A DNA stretch of 64,000 nucleotides from positions 62,001 through 126,000 of the forward strand of contig WEDG01001520.1 in NCBI GenBank assembly GCA_017591395.1. The letters run 5' to 3'. Of the stretch, positions 24,030 through 33,500 are shown one piece after another (the stretch's first letter is position 1; each line of letters begins with the position of its first letter). The translations under genes were made by a program, and so were the position numbers. This DNA is from Schistocephalus solidus. Taxonomy: Eukaryota; Platyhelminthes; Cestoda; Diphyllobothriidea; Diphyllobothriidae. The notes below the pieces were generated by a model. That model did not search any database. It saw only the letters and a program-made list of their open reading frames with translations, and was not told where the DNA came from.

Positions 24030-24560
24030 CGTCCGACAACTGACTGGCTCGGATGGTGGTCTGATTGTGGGAGTGGGGTATAGAGTAAGGTCAACATCTC
24101 AACGCATATTCCTGACTATAAACAACCTGAGGCGCTTGAAACTATCACGGTGCGCTAAAAGCCGTGGCTTGGAAGGCTGCCAACTGACGGTATAACTCAG
24201 ACCGCGTGTTCCGCCTTATGTGTGTTTTGTGTGGAGGGGCTGACTGGCGGACTGAGAGTCAGGCTGCAATGGCTCCTTCTTAATGTGGCCGTTATGGAAC
24301 TCCCACTCCGTGGGATCCGAGTCTGTTGTGATGGTACACTTAGGGGCGGCTCCGACCGCGCAACCACCTGCACCCTCTCCCATCTCTGGTCTTCTTGACT
24401 CTGTCATGATACCGGGCTCAGGTGGGGGAGGAGGAGAGTGCGGTAGCCGCAATGCAAGGCTACTTTAACTTAAATCTAATTCATGCACAGGTCACCGTAC
24501 CTGCACCACCTATTGTGGAGCATACGGTGGACCTTGTGTAAATCGGCGGTCGAACTGTCA
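24030..24560 (-). repeat. rep-R copy 1 (first block only)
   Basis: On the minus strand it contains the family core AAGGAGCCATTGCAGCCTGA, then CAGCCACTCCACACAAAACA, preceded by ACCGTATGCTCCACAATAGG and GTGCAGGTACGGTGACC. Its inner part is shared with the right arm; the 24,030-24,095 end continues the repeat family beyond the inverted-repeat boundary, where the right-arm copy is cut off. No protein is evident, so it looks non-autonomous. Confidence 0.7.
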
Positions 24561-24699
24561 TGTCACGTCCGAATAACTTCATCGTTTGGATGACTGGTGA
24601 TATAAAGAGAGATCATTGTTCATGGATGACTCGAGGTAGCGAGAATATAGTTTCGAGAGAGTCACTTAAATTCCCGATGGTCCTTTCTTTGACTCATTG

Positions 24700-25037
24700 G
24701 GGAAAGCTACTGAGAAAAGATGAGGAAAATAAAATGTTATTAAATCAGTGTTAAGATAATTGTGCAGTTTTCGCTTGAAAGCAGATAGACCAGTTAGCGA
24801 CCTTATTTCAATGGGCAAGTAATTCCAAAGAAATCTTTACCTAGAAGCAAAGAAGAGATAGCATTTAAACGTTGAGGATGCAGTGGGAGGTATAATTAGT
24901 GCAAAATTTCTTAGGATATAAGGAAGACTTATGGGGGTAATGACATAAAGCTTGGGGAGAGTTGAGCTATTATTCAGTCGGAAAAGGAGACAAAAGCCTG
25001 CTTCCAGGCTCCTAACCCAGAGAAATCGTAGCTTCAT
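24700..25037 (-). pseudogene. LINE-B C-terminal domain, left arm
   Basis: LRFLWVRSLEAGFCLLFRL, LPYILRNFALIIPPTASSTF and YLFFASR are readable, matching 21,808-22,266 and 36,440-36,640. The frame stops at about 24,837 (a TAG after FFASR) where copy 1 reads on into the WNNLPIEIR segment; the right arm has the same stop, so this stop predates the inverted duplication. Confidence 0.6.
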
Positions 25038-25499
25038 TAACTAGTATCTTGTTAAGTAGGAAGTAGTTGAAAGAGTAAGAAATAGGAAACTTTTTGTGAA
25101 ACGTCTTTGAAAATTTTCAATTTTTGAATGGCTATATTCGTTCATTAAACCGAAGAAAGGACAGTAAAATTCAAGAATGGGAAGTTCAAACATACGATAA
25201 ATGCTTAATTCAATTTTTTTAAGGTAGAATTAATAAGAAATAAAGCCGAAATTCTGAGCAGATTTGACCGTAATTCTATCGGCATGAGGCAAAAGATCTA
25301 ATTTATTGGTGTCATTGATGGAGGAGCATTCAATTATAGTGCAACTCTGAAAAATAACAGGTTGCAGCAGCATTACAGGCGCAAAATGCATGTTGCGACA
25401 CTACGAAGGTGCAAACTCCATTAGCCATGTGGAGCTTAACGCCAAAAGAGCGTTTAAGTTCGAATGAATTTTTTCTAGGCATTGTTCGGTCGTAGAGAT

Positions 25500-26080
25500 A
25501 TAGAGGTAATACACGCATTTGAGGTCATCAGCATAGATAAAAGATTTAGAATGTTTAACTATCGATCAAATATCATTTATATACATTAAGAACTACAAAG
25601 GACCTAAGACGGTACCTTAAAGAACACCACTAACAATCGGGGAAGCATTTGAGTATGAGGACCCCACTAAAACGTTTTGTTTATTATCATATATGTATGA
25701 TCTTATAAAGTCAGTAAGGGGATTACAAAATCCTATAGCTCCTAGTTTAGCTAGAATACGTATATGAGGCACTTTATCGAATGCCTTACTAAGATCAAAA
25801 TAGATAACCACTACAGATAGATGATCATTACGAAGAGAGGTTAGTAGATTTAGAAAAGACATGTTGCAGGTTTCACAATAGCGCTCCGGTAAAACACCGT
25901 TTTGGGAAAAGTTGATAATTTGATTACTTATTAAAAAATCTATAATCTGATTTATAATTTGTTTTTCGAAGAGTTTAGCAAGAGAGGGCGTTTTACGAAC
26001 ACCGCGATAGTTATGATGGTCAGACCGGGAACCAGATTTAAAATCTGGTATTATAATTGAAGGCGAAGTCAAAAGCATAA
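25500..26080 (-). pseudogene. LINE-B reverse transcriptase, left arm
   Basis: The minus frame from 26,078 reads SPSIIIPDFKSGSRSDHHNY (fingers), KLFEKQIINQIIDFLIS, NMSFLNLLTSLRNDHLSVV and YFDLSKAFDKVPH (motif A, catalytic Asp kept), then PIVSGVL. The next codon is TAA where the right arm has CAA, so motif B (SG-x-x-QGT-x-LGP) is broken by a Gln-to-stop change on this side only. A YADD-coding string is still visible downstream near 25,530. The enzyme is dead. Confidence 0.75.
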
Positions 26081-26083
26081 ACA

Positions 26084-26485
26084 GCGCTATTCTCGCACAC
26101 CTGGTGGATTCCGGGCACCGTGTTGACCCTAACGAAGCCTTCCGTGTGATTTATAAAGTGCCACCAAACTTTTCCACTTCTCTGGGTCAGCGGCTGCTAG
26201 CAACAGCAAAAACCACCGCCATCCGGTTGAGAAACCGGTCTTGTGCGCACAAAAGAACCTCCTACAAGCTCCGCGTTTAGCATGACCAACGACGGCTTTA
26301 TTACATGCAGTCCAGGACGTTCGCCTCTTCCCCTCCCCTCCTCCCCTTTTAACACAACTCACTGATATAACGAGATAAACGTTTTGAGTTTATGTCTTAG
26401 CTTGCACTCCGTTTCCCATATAAATGTACTGGCCCGATGAGAATTTATCGAAAGCACGCGTATGCTCGCCAACTAGTCTTCTACT
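26084..26485 (+). mobile_element. Insertion inside LINE-B, unidentified repeat with ORF scrap
   Basis: LINE-B copy 1 runs from the reverse transcriptase into the upstream region without this segment, so it is an insertion into copies 2 and 3. On the plus strand it encodes ILAHLVDSGHRVDPNEAFRV, then IYKVPPN, TAKTTAIRLRN and a stop. The pattern resembles a protein tail that I recall from repeated flatworm genes ('AIxHLVDTGHxV...AIRLxxPxLC.QK'), possibly the end of a GIY-YIG-type protein; this is uncertain. The matching insertion in the right arm (about 35,105-35,430) has a 155-base deletion. Confidence 0.5.
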
Positions 26486-28099
26486 CTAAGTTTTTCAATA
26501 ATCGGGGAAAAAACCGTTTACAAACATATTGAGAAAATTTGCTTATTAATGGTGGAAAATTTCTTAACCGTTTAATAAGTGAGTTTGGAATTTTATCAGC
26601 TGAGCTTTTTCTTTTTGAATACGCGTAGGCGAGAAATTAATGACTGTAAGAAGTGAATTTGTATTTGAAAGCAGAGGAACTGAGGCTATTTGTACATTTT
26701 TCCGCACACATTTCAAAATTGTATTTCGTAACTAATGTTTGTTTAGACCGTGCCTTGCCAGCGCTAACCAAAGATAAATTCCAGAAGAATTTATATTATT
26801 GTACAACAACCTATTTGGATACAAACCATGTAAAAATTTGGGCGGTGGTCTAGAACTGAGATTTTGAAGGAAGTTAGCATAGTTTCAAATAAACGTACAC
26901 TTGTAAAAGGAATAAATGATTTCGAAAAACGGTAACCATAATTCAAAGGCTTAATAATTTTGGGATTTTTGAAATATTTGTGTTGCGAAAAATGCTGAGG
27001 TGAGCGTTCTTATCTGTTGTAGTTGCTTAGGTGTTAGTAAGTTTCCCATCGGTAAGGACATAACTGATTTTAATGACTGGTTTAGCAAATGAAAAGGAAA
27101 ATTATAAATAGTGACGTTTTGCGTAGAAAGAGAAATAATATGTGTAAGATATTTAATAAGATATGACGTCAGCAAAGCACTGCAAGCAAAATGTTGTAGG
27201 TAATGAATCTAGACTGAAAATATAATTAGCGAAGAGGCTACGCAGGATAAAAATTATCTCAACTGGTACATAAACTACTCGAACTTTCATTTACTGTAAA
27301 TTAAGTAAACTTCCACCATTTCAAGTCTATTTCGAGAACTACTCTTTAGATTCATTCATTTTACGTAAATCTGCAAGAACGTTTATGAGGCTATTGCGGG
27401 TAAAACAGTTCAAAACGATATATATCCACCTATTGTTAAATACAATAACCATATTTGTGTGCAGTTGGCAAAGAGTTAGAAATAAAAATTATTATCAACG
27501 ATTAAGCCAATAGTTTTGACAGAATACGAAAAACTCTGTTTGAAATTTGAGAATTCACGTATCTTCAAATTTGAACCAACGGCCATCAGTGGTGACATCG
27601 GCTTCTCTCGTAAAAACTGACAGAAAGACATGAGATAGATGCTCAGCCTTTTCATCATCCTTGGAAAGCTCTACACCATCGGGTTTTAACAAAGGGATGA
27701 TGTCTTTATTTCGAATGCACTGTCTAATATCGTTGTAAAAGAGATTCGGGTTTTCTGCTGCGCGGTTTATCAGGTTACTCTGGAAACTTCAGCGGGCTTT
27801 ATAAACGAGTTTTTTACAATATTTATCTGTGTCCTGTATTTTGTTAGTGACGTGACGGTCTTTTCCATGAGATAAGTTTGTACAGCTTTCACTTGCGGTT
27901 TAGTTCACTCTTCAGTGTGGTCATTAGCCACTCAAACCCGTTTGTGAAGTTCTTTTTCGAATAAGGACAGACGCTGGTGATAAGTATCTGTAATACGGCA
28001 AATGATATATTGCAGTCGAGATGGTGCACATCAATTTTCGTTTGGATAAAATCCCCACGCAAGTTGTTGCGTTTGACTGTGATTCTACGATCGGGGGCA

Positions 28100-28480
28100 G
28101 CGAGTAGTGAACATTCCCACTCTAGGACTACGTGGTCACAGGGACTACGTGGTCACGGGGAGTACACAGTTCACAACATCGACGCTGTCAGGCGCTTTGT
28201 CAGCACCAGGTCCAAACAATAGTCTTGTTGCCCCTCACGTTTTCTGGTTGGAGACAGAGACGTTAAATTTTGTATTTGCTCCTGGGAGGTGGTGATCGAG
28301 GTTTAATTCCAAGCCTCGCGCAGAGCTCAGATTCCAATCGATATTCAGAGCGTTAAAATAACCCATAATCATGACATCTTAGTTAAATGACTCGGCATTG
28401 GGTGACATGAAGTTTAAGGAGCCACTTATCACACCAATTTTACGAGGACCCAATTAGGTTTTCAGATTGAATTCCATAAC
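28100..28480 (-). pseudogene. LINE-B APE endonuclease remnant, left arm
   Basis: The minus strand encodes a shortened endonuclease tail equal to the right-arm frame at 33,236-33,454: VMIMGYFNALNIDWNL (GDFN changed to GYFN), a 'SPTRIREGQQDNCLDLVL' segment and a GDHVV catalytic motif. A 17-base tandem duplication (units at 28,126-28,142 and 28,143-28,159) falls exactly on the GDHVV codons and shifts the frame. Both arms carry it. Confidence 0.65.
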
Positions 28481-28489
28481 TTCCGATAA

Positions 28490-30640
28490 TCAAGGCACAT
28501 TACTTACTCAAATGTCAGGCAATCAGAATAGTCTTAACGTATGCCAGAAACAGAGTCTGACTCCGTCCTTCTAGACTCCGTTGGCTACCCTATAGTCGAT
28601 GACAAATTGACGGCTGATAGTTTTAACGTTTTCTTGTCCAGAACATTTATCGAAAATTTGGCCGCTCCCCCTCCAACCATCCAAATTTGGACCGGTGCCG
28701 TCCTCGTTAACATCACTTTTACCCTTTGGGACGTAACCGTAGCCATTTGGACGTTTTCGTCAATCTCATAGTCCTGGAACAGATGGCGCATTGCTCAGTT
28801 TTATAAAGGCGGATGCTTACGATATTTTCCCGAACCTTCTGTGTAGGATATTTAATCAAGCTGTGAAAGGTGAAACCTTTTCAGTGTGTAGAAGGAATCG
28901 CACATTCTACCTATCCCCAAACACGGCCAATCTACGTCATTTGATGATTTTCGACCTATCAACACACTGTCCGCAGCTTAGAAAATCCTGGAGACCTATA
29001 TAAAAGATAAGATGATGTATTTTATTAACCCAGAATAATCTACTGAGTGCAGCCCAGTATGGGTTCCTCAAAACAAGGTACTGTGATACCTGTGAGCTCT
29101 TTTTCTTTGATCACGTTCTATGATCTAGAGATAATGGCTTTGCACTTCGATTGCTCCAAGGCCTTCGATCGTGTTGACCATGCCCTTCTTCTCCTGAAAC
29201 TCTCCTCTTTCGGTATATGTGGTAAACTTCTGAGCTTGACATCTTCTTACCTGAGCTCCCGCACACAACATGTTAAGAACTTCAATGTTTCTCAAAACTC
29301 CGCACATGTAAGGAGTGGAGATATTCAGGGTTGTGTGTTTGGCCCACTTTTATGTTGTCGTTTCGTCAATGATGTACCAGGTTTATTTCGGAATGGTAGG
29401 CCCTTTATGTATGCTGACGATTTAAAAGTTGCCCGTCGATACAAGCTGGCTGATCATGACACCATGCCTGACATATTAAAAAATGATTTCGAGGCCTTTG
29501 CATAGTGGTGCTGCACATGGCGCCTTTCCCTTTCTTGGCACAAATGTTCCGTTGTATTTGATGGCGACGACCATCAGCCTCAACTAAGCATAGATGGCCA
29601 CGATTTAAATGTGCCTTGCGTTGATAAGGATCTGGGCATATCATATTCCAACGGTCACAGTCTTTCAGAGCATTGCGCCCTGATTGTCTCCAAAGCACGC
29701 AGAACTGCCGGGTTTATCCTCCGAAATTTTAAAACTATTGATGTTAGACTCTGCCTTTATAAAATGTACGTTAGACCTGGCCTGGAATACTGCTCGTTTC
29801 TATTTAGCCTTCTGCGCGCTAGCGAACGGAAGAAAATAAATTCGGTCCAGCACTTCTTCACGAAAAGAATTTTATCGTTGGAGCACCGTAATCTGTCGTA
29901 TCAAGAACGCTTTGGGCTTGTAAACATTGATCCCTTATGATTTCGGCGAGTGCAGAATGGACTCCTTTTGCTGTTTTAGCTTTTGAATAGTCGTATATTT
30001 AATTCCCTTACCACTGTGAGGCAGCTTGACCATCCTCGGCGCAGCAGTTATCGCAATGTCTGTTTATTTCTTCCATAGCTCGCACAGTTAATTATCGACG
30101 GTTCTTTTCGGTAAACGCCATGACCATGTGGAATAAAATTCCCCATAATATAAAAATCTAACGGAGTTTTTCTTTGTTTAAGATAACTATTACTAGTTTT
30201 TGCGTTCAGAACAGTTTCCAAGAATTCTGGGCACCGACACGGTAGAATCTGTTTTCCTGTCCGATGGAGTGCGCGGCATCTGAACCAGATCCCAGGTGTT
30301 ACCTTGAGGGATACTGTACCGTCTCTGCAGCCTGCACCCGCTGACTTCTTCGGCAGACAGTGAGCAACCGTACACGGATGCTTTCTTGCCTGGGGCAGAA
30401 TCCCGGTTCCTAGCAAAGACAGAGAGACTGCATACAGACTGCAATTGTGTTAGCCCTTCCCTGATCTGAATTGCTATCATCATTACAGGCGGCAGTTTTT
30501 TCTCCTGAATAACATAAAGATAGGAAAAACATTTATACTGATATATATTCAGGAGTTTTTTTTTCACTGAATATTTCATCTGACAATGCCTGTAAACCGG
30601 CATTAAATACAATTATTATTATTATTATTAAAATAGTTTT
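28490..30640 (+). mobile_element. LINE-A copy 2, 5'-truncated
   Basis: It starts within the region upstream of the reverse transcriptase (ADSFNVFLSRTFIENL, like ADSFNASLSRTFSEHT in copy 1) and runs through motifs A-C, thumb and C-terminal region to the 3' end (CAGGAGTTTTTTTTTC, CCTGTAAACCGGCATTAAAT) and an ATT tail. It is head to head with LINE-B. Up to 30,075 it has an inverted counterpart in the right arm; the last 560 bases do not. Confidence 0.75.
29047..29940 (+). pseudogene. LINE-A reverse transcriptase, copy 2
   Basis: Motif A reads LHFDCSKAFDRVDH, motif B SGDIQGCVFGPL, and motif C FMYADDLKVARRYK, so the catalytic Asp residues are present. A TAG at 29,503 interrupts EAFA-WCCTWRLSLSW; the right-arm copy has CAG there. 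A second frame, 29,611-29,940, continues DLGISYSNGHSLSEHCALI, LYKMYVRPGLEYCSFLFSLL and FTKRILSLEHRNLSYQERFG. This is the best-preserved catalytic core in the window. Several stops still make it inactive. Confidence 0.8.
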
Positions 30641-31216
30641 CTGCTTGTCCATTAACTTGCTTAACAAGGTCCCCTGCCAATATGGCCGAGTGGGTAGAGG
30701 CGCCGAGAGACGGTCCCAAGCAGCTTGGTCGTGGACCAATATTTTGTGACAATAAACTTATGGAACTTGAGTTTTGCATGTTATAATTGCCACAAAATTA
30801 ACACAGAGTCAGCTGAGTTTTCAACAATAAGAATATGAAAATATAAGGACTCAGCCTTTGGTTTGAGTCCCTTCCGCGATTGAGAGCAGATGCAGGGATC
30901 ACACAGCCAGCGTGAGTTTCAGAAAGCAGCAAAGATCGAGGGTCCAAGTCGCAATTTACAAACTCAGAGGAATATAAAGACAATTCTTTAATATATTTTC
31001 CAGCACCATGTCTTCTACACTGAGGTAGAGACTAAAAACTCGTAGGCTCGAGGTACTTGAAATTCGAAACCAATTTCAAACAACGCGCCAATATTTGGAG
31101 CCATTTTTCCCTTTAAGGTCCTCAGCTCTCTCGTTTTTTGACTTTCTGCTGGTTCGTTATTCAGCTGAAAAAACACATCTCTATATGAGTTATGAAGAGC
31201 CATTCTTCGATCTTTT
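30640..31216. other. Unique spacer of the inverted repeat, tRNA-like scrap at 30,672
   Basis: After the LINE-A tail, 30,672-30,705 reads GCCAATATGGCCGAGTGGGT then AGAGGCGCC, a good pol III A box of the Ser/Leu tRNA type. No B box lies at the normal distance; GGTTTGAGTCCC at about 30,858 is a possible but distant one. The rest has no recognised content. There is no copy of this segment elsewhere in the window. Confidence 0.4.
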
Positions 31217-31400
31217 TTCAATTCAATTCAATACAATTTATTGAGCGAAATAGGCATGGGCCTTTGAGTACCCTATTTGTAACGTAAAATTAAAAGCGGT
31301 ATACAGAGAAACCGTGTGGGTTGCATAGGTACAAAAGGCGGTCATTAAATATGACAAGTGGTGCACGACTCTCGAGGGTTAAGATAAATTCCTCATCGCT
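31217..31400 (-). repeat. LINE-D 3'-end fragment
   Basis: The sequence from AATTCAATTCAATACAATTT through GAGTACCCTATTT, GGTGTACAGAGAAACC-like, GTACAAAAGGCGGTCAT and ATATGACAAGTGGTGCA matches 40,495-40,670 base for base over long stretches (with AGTACCCTATTT, GTACAAAAGGCGGTCAT in both). There it is the 3' UTR of the minus-strand LINE-D. This is therefore a severely 5'-truncated LINE-D insertion near the centre of the inverted repeat. Confidence 0.65.
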
Positions 31401-31555
31401 CAGGCTCGTTGCGGAACATAGAACTGTCAACTATTCAAATATTCGGCTTCACCAAAATTCTCTGAAACGACTTTTTTTCTTACAGGGCGGAGTTACATTC
31501 AGACGCTTAGCCGATGATTGAACATGAAGGATTTGAGCAACAGATTTGGATGAAT

Positions 31556-33110
31556 TGGAAGAAATAAAAATACATTATGATTACTGCTGCGCCGAGGGTA
31601 GTTTTGCTGCCTCACAGTGGTAAGGGAATTAAATGTACGACTATGCAAAAGTTTAAACAGTAATAAGAGTCCCTTTGTACTCGGCGAAACCATACGGGAT
31701 TAATTTTTATAAGTCCACAGCGTTCTTGATACGGCAGATTACGGTGCTCCAACGATAAAATTCTTTTCGTAAAAAAGTGTTGGACCGATTCAATTTTCTT
31801 CCGTTCAATATCGCGAAGAAGGCTTAATAGAAACGAGCAGTGTTCCAGGCCAGGCCGTATATACATTCTATAAAGGCAGAGTCTAATATCAATTGTTTTA
31901 AAATTTCGGAGGATAAACCCGGCAGTTCTGCGTGCTTTGGAGACAATCAGGGCGCATGGAATATGCTATGCCCAAATTCTTACCAATGCCAGGCAAATTT
32001 AGATCGTGGCCATCTATGCTTAGTTGAGGCTGATGGTTGTCGCCATCAACTACAACGGAACATTTGTGCCAAGAAAGGGAAAGGCGCCATGTGCAGCACC
32101 ACTGGGCAAAGGCCTCGAGATCATTTTTTAATATGTCAGGCATGGTGTCACGATCAGCCAGCTTGTATCGACAGGCAACTTTTAAATCGTCAGCATACAT
32201 AAAGAACCTACCATTCCGAAATAAACCTGGTAAATCATTGACGAAACGACAAAATAAAAGCGGGCCAAACACACAACCCTGAATAACTCCACTCCTTACA
32301 CTTGCGCGGGGTTGGAGATAACATTGAAGTTCTTAACATGTTGTGTGCGGGAGCTCAGGTAAGAAGATGTCAAGCTCAGAAGTTTACCACATATACCGAA
32401 AGAGGAGAGTTTCAGGAGAAGAAGGGCATGGTCAACACGATCGAAGGCCTTGGAGCAATCGAAGTGCAAAGCCATTATCTCTAGATCATAGAACGTGATC
32501 AAAGAAAAAGAGCTCACAGGTATCACAGTACCTTGTTTTGAGGAACCCATACTGGGCTGCACTCAGTAGATTATTCTGGGTTAAGAAATACATCATCTTA
32601 TCTTTTATATAGGTCTCCAGGATTTTCTAAGCTGCGGACAGTTTGTTGATAGGTCGAAAATCATCAAATAACGTAGATTGGCCGTGTTTGGGGATAGGTA
32701 GAATGTGCGATTCCTTCTACACACTGAAAAGGTTTCACTTTCCACAGCTTGATTAAATATCCTACACAGAAGGTTCGGGAAAATATCGTAAGCATCCGCC
32801 TTTATAAAACTGAGCAATGCGCCATCTGTTCCAGGACTATGAGATTGACGAAAACGTCCAAATGGCTACGGTTACGTCCCAAAGGGTAAAAGTGATGTTA
32901 ACGAGGACGGCACCGGTCCAAATTTGGATGGTTGGAGGGGGAGCGGCCAAATTTTCGATAAATGTTCTGGACAAGAAAACGTTAAAACTATCAGCCGTCA
33001 ATTTGTCATCGACTATAGGGTAGCCAACGGAGTCTAGAAGGACGGAGTCAGACTCTGTTTCTGGCATACGTTAAGACTATTCTGATTGCCTGACATTTGA
33101 GTAAGAAATG
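31556..33110 (-). mobile_element. LINE-A copy 3, truncated at both ends
   Basis: Frames on the minus strand: 33,067-32,837 (identical in protein to 28,541-28,771), 32,817-32,605, 32,562-32,296 (motif A FDCSKAFDRVDH), 32,272-31,898 (motif C FMYADDLKVACRYK, then AQWCCTWRLSLSWHKCSV) and 31,866-31,612 (RPGLEHCSFLLSLL, FTKRILSLEHRNL). A deletion of about 22 bases near 31,955 and other frameshifts inactivate it. It lacks the 3' end, being cut at 31,556. From 32,320 inward it differs from copy 2 in about one base in ten, whereas outward it is almost identical. Confidence 0.75.
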
Positions 33111-33235
33111 TGCCTTGATTATCGGAAGTTATGGAATTCAATCTGAAAACCTAATTGGGTCCTCGTAAAATTGGTGTGATAAGTGGCTCCTTAAACTTCA
33201 TGTCACCCAATGCCGAGTCATTTAACTAAGATGTC

Positions 33236-33500
33236 ATGATTATGGGTTATTTTAACGCTCTGAATATCGATTGGAATCTGAGCTCTGCGCGAGGCTTGGA
33301 ATTAAACCTCGATCACCACCTCCTAGGAGCAAATACAAAATTTAACGTCTCGTCTCCAACCAGAATACGTGAGGGGCAACAAGACAATTGTTTGGACCTG
33401 GTGCTGACAAAAGCGCCTGACAGCGTCGATGTTGTGAACTGTGTACCCCCGTGACCACGTAGTCCCTGTGACCACGTAGTCCTAGAGTGGGAATGTTCAC
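33236..33500 (+). pseudogene. LINE-B APE endonuclease tail, right arm
   Basis: The frame 33,236-33,454 reads IMGYFNALNIDWNLSSAR, then SSPTRIREGQQDNCLDLVLT and KAPDSVDVVNCVPP before a TGA. In related elements this would run on into GRSDH. Here a 17-base tandem duplication (33,448-33,464 and 33,465-33,481) makes GDHVV appear twice out of register; after it the frame LEWECSLLAAPDRRITVKRN resumes. The upstream half of the domain is missing. The damage is shared with the left arm. Confidence 0.7.

Larger units (their letters stand above)
24560..28480 (-). mobile_element. LINE-B copy 2 (left arm), interrupted
   Basis: From high to low coordinates: endonuclease remnant (about 28,480-28,100), a long decayed middle region, the insertion at 26,084-26,485, reverse transcriptase (26,080-25,500), C-terminal domain (25,037-24,700) and 3' UTR to about 24,560. 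It meets LINE-A head to head near 28,485. The right arm carries the same structure at 33,130-36,905. Confidence 0.75.
24096..30075 (+). repeat. Left arm of a large inverted repeat
   Basis: The segment is found again in reverse orientation at 31,556-37,381. Matching points: 24,155 with 37,322, 25,626 with 35,835, 28,541 with 33,067, 29,289 with 32,320 and 30,075 with 31,556. The outer part, to 29,289, is near-identical: the 76-codon frames at 28,541-28,771 and 32,837-33,067 translate identically. From 29,289 inward the two sides differ much more. The left arm is longer mainly because of one 155-base segment (26,036-26,190) missing from the right arm. Confidence 0.92.

Noticed and set aside
21673..24040. 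LTR-like direct repeats around LINE-B copy 1
   Set aside because: The flanking strings are short and diverged and the enclosed element has CR1-type coding; they fit an aged target duplication or a shared tail motif better than LTRs.
26129..26362. 77-codon minus-strand frame with Arg/Lys-rich composition
   Set aside because: Antisense to the inserted segment whose plus-strand frame has the more protein-like pattern; the basic composition follows from a purine-rich tract.
30048..30612. Two overlapping minus-strand frames of 122 and 139 codons
   Set aside because: They lie opposite the LINE-A C-terminal region and 3' UTR, and show no motif and no splice signal.
31840..32202. 120-codon plus-strand frame inside the right arm
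   Set aside because: Antisense shadow of the LINE-A reverse transcriptase (motif C and thumb are on the minus strand).
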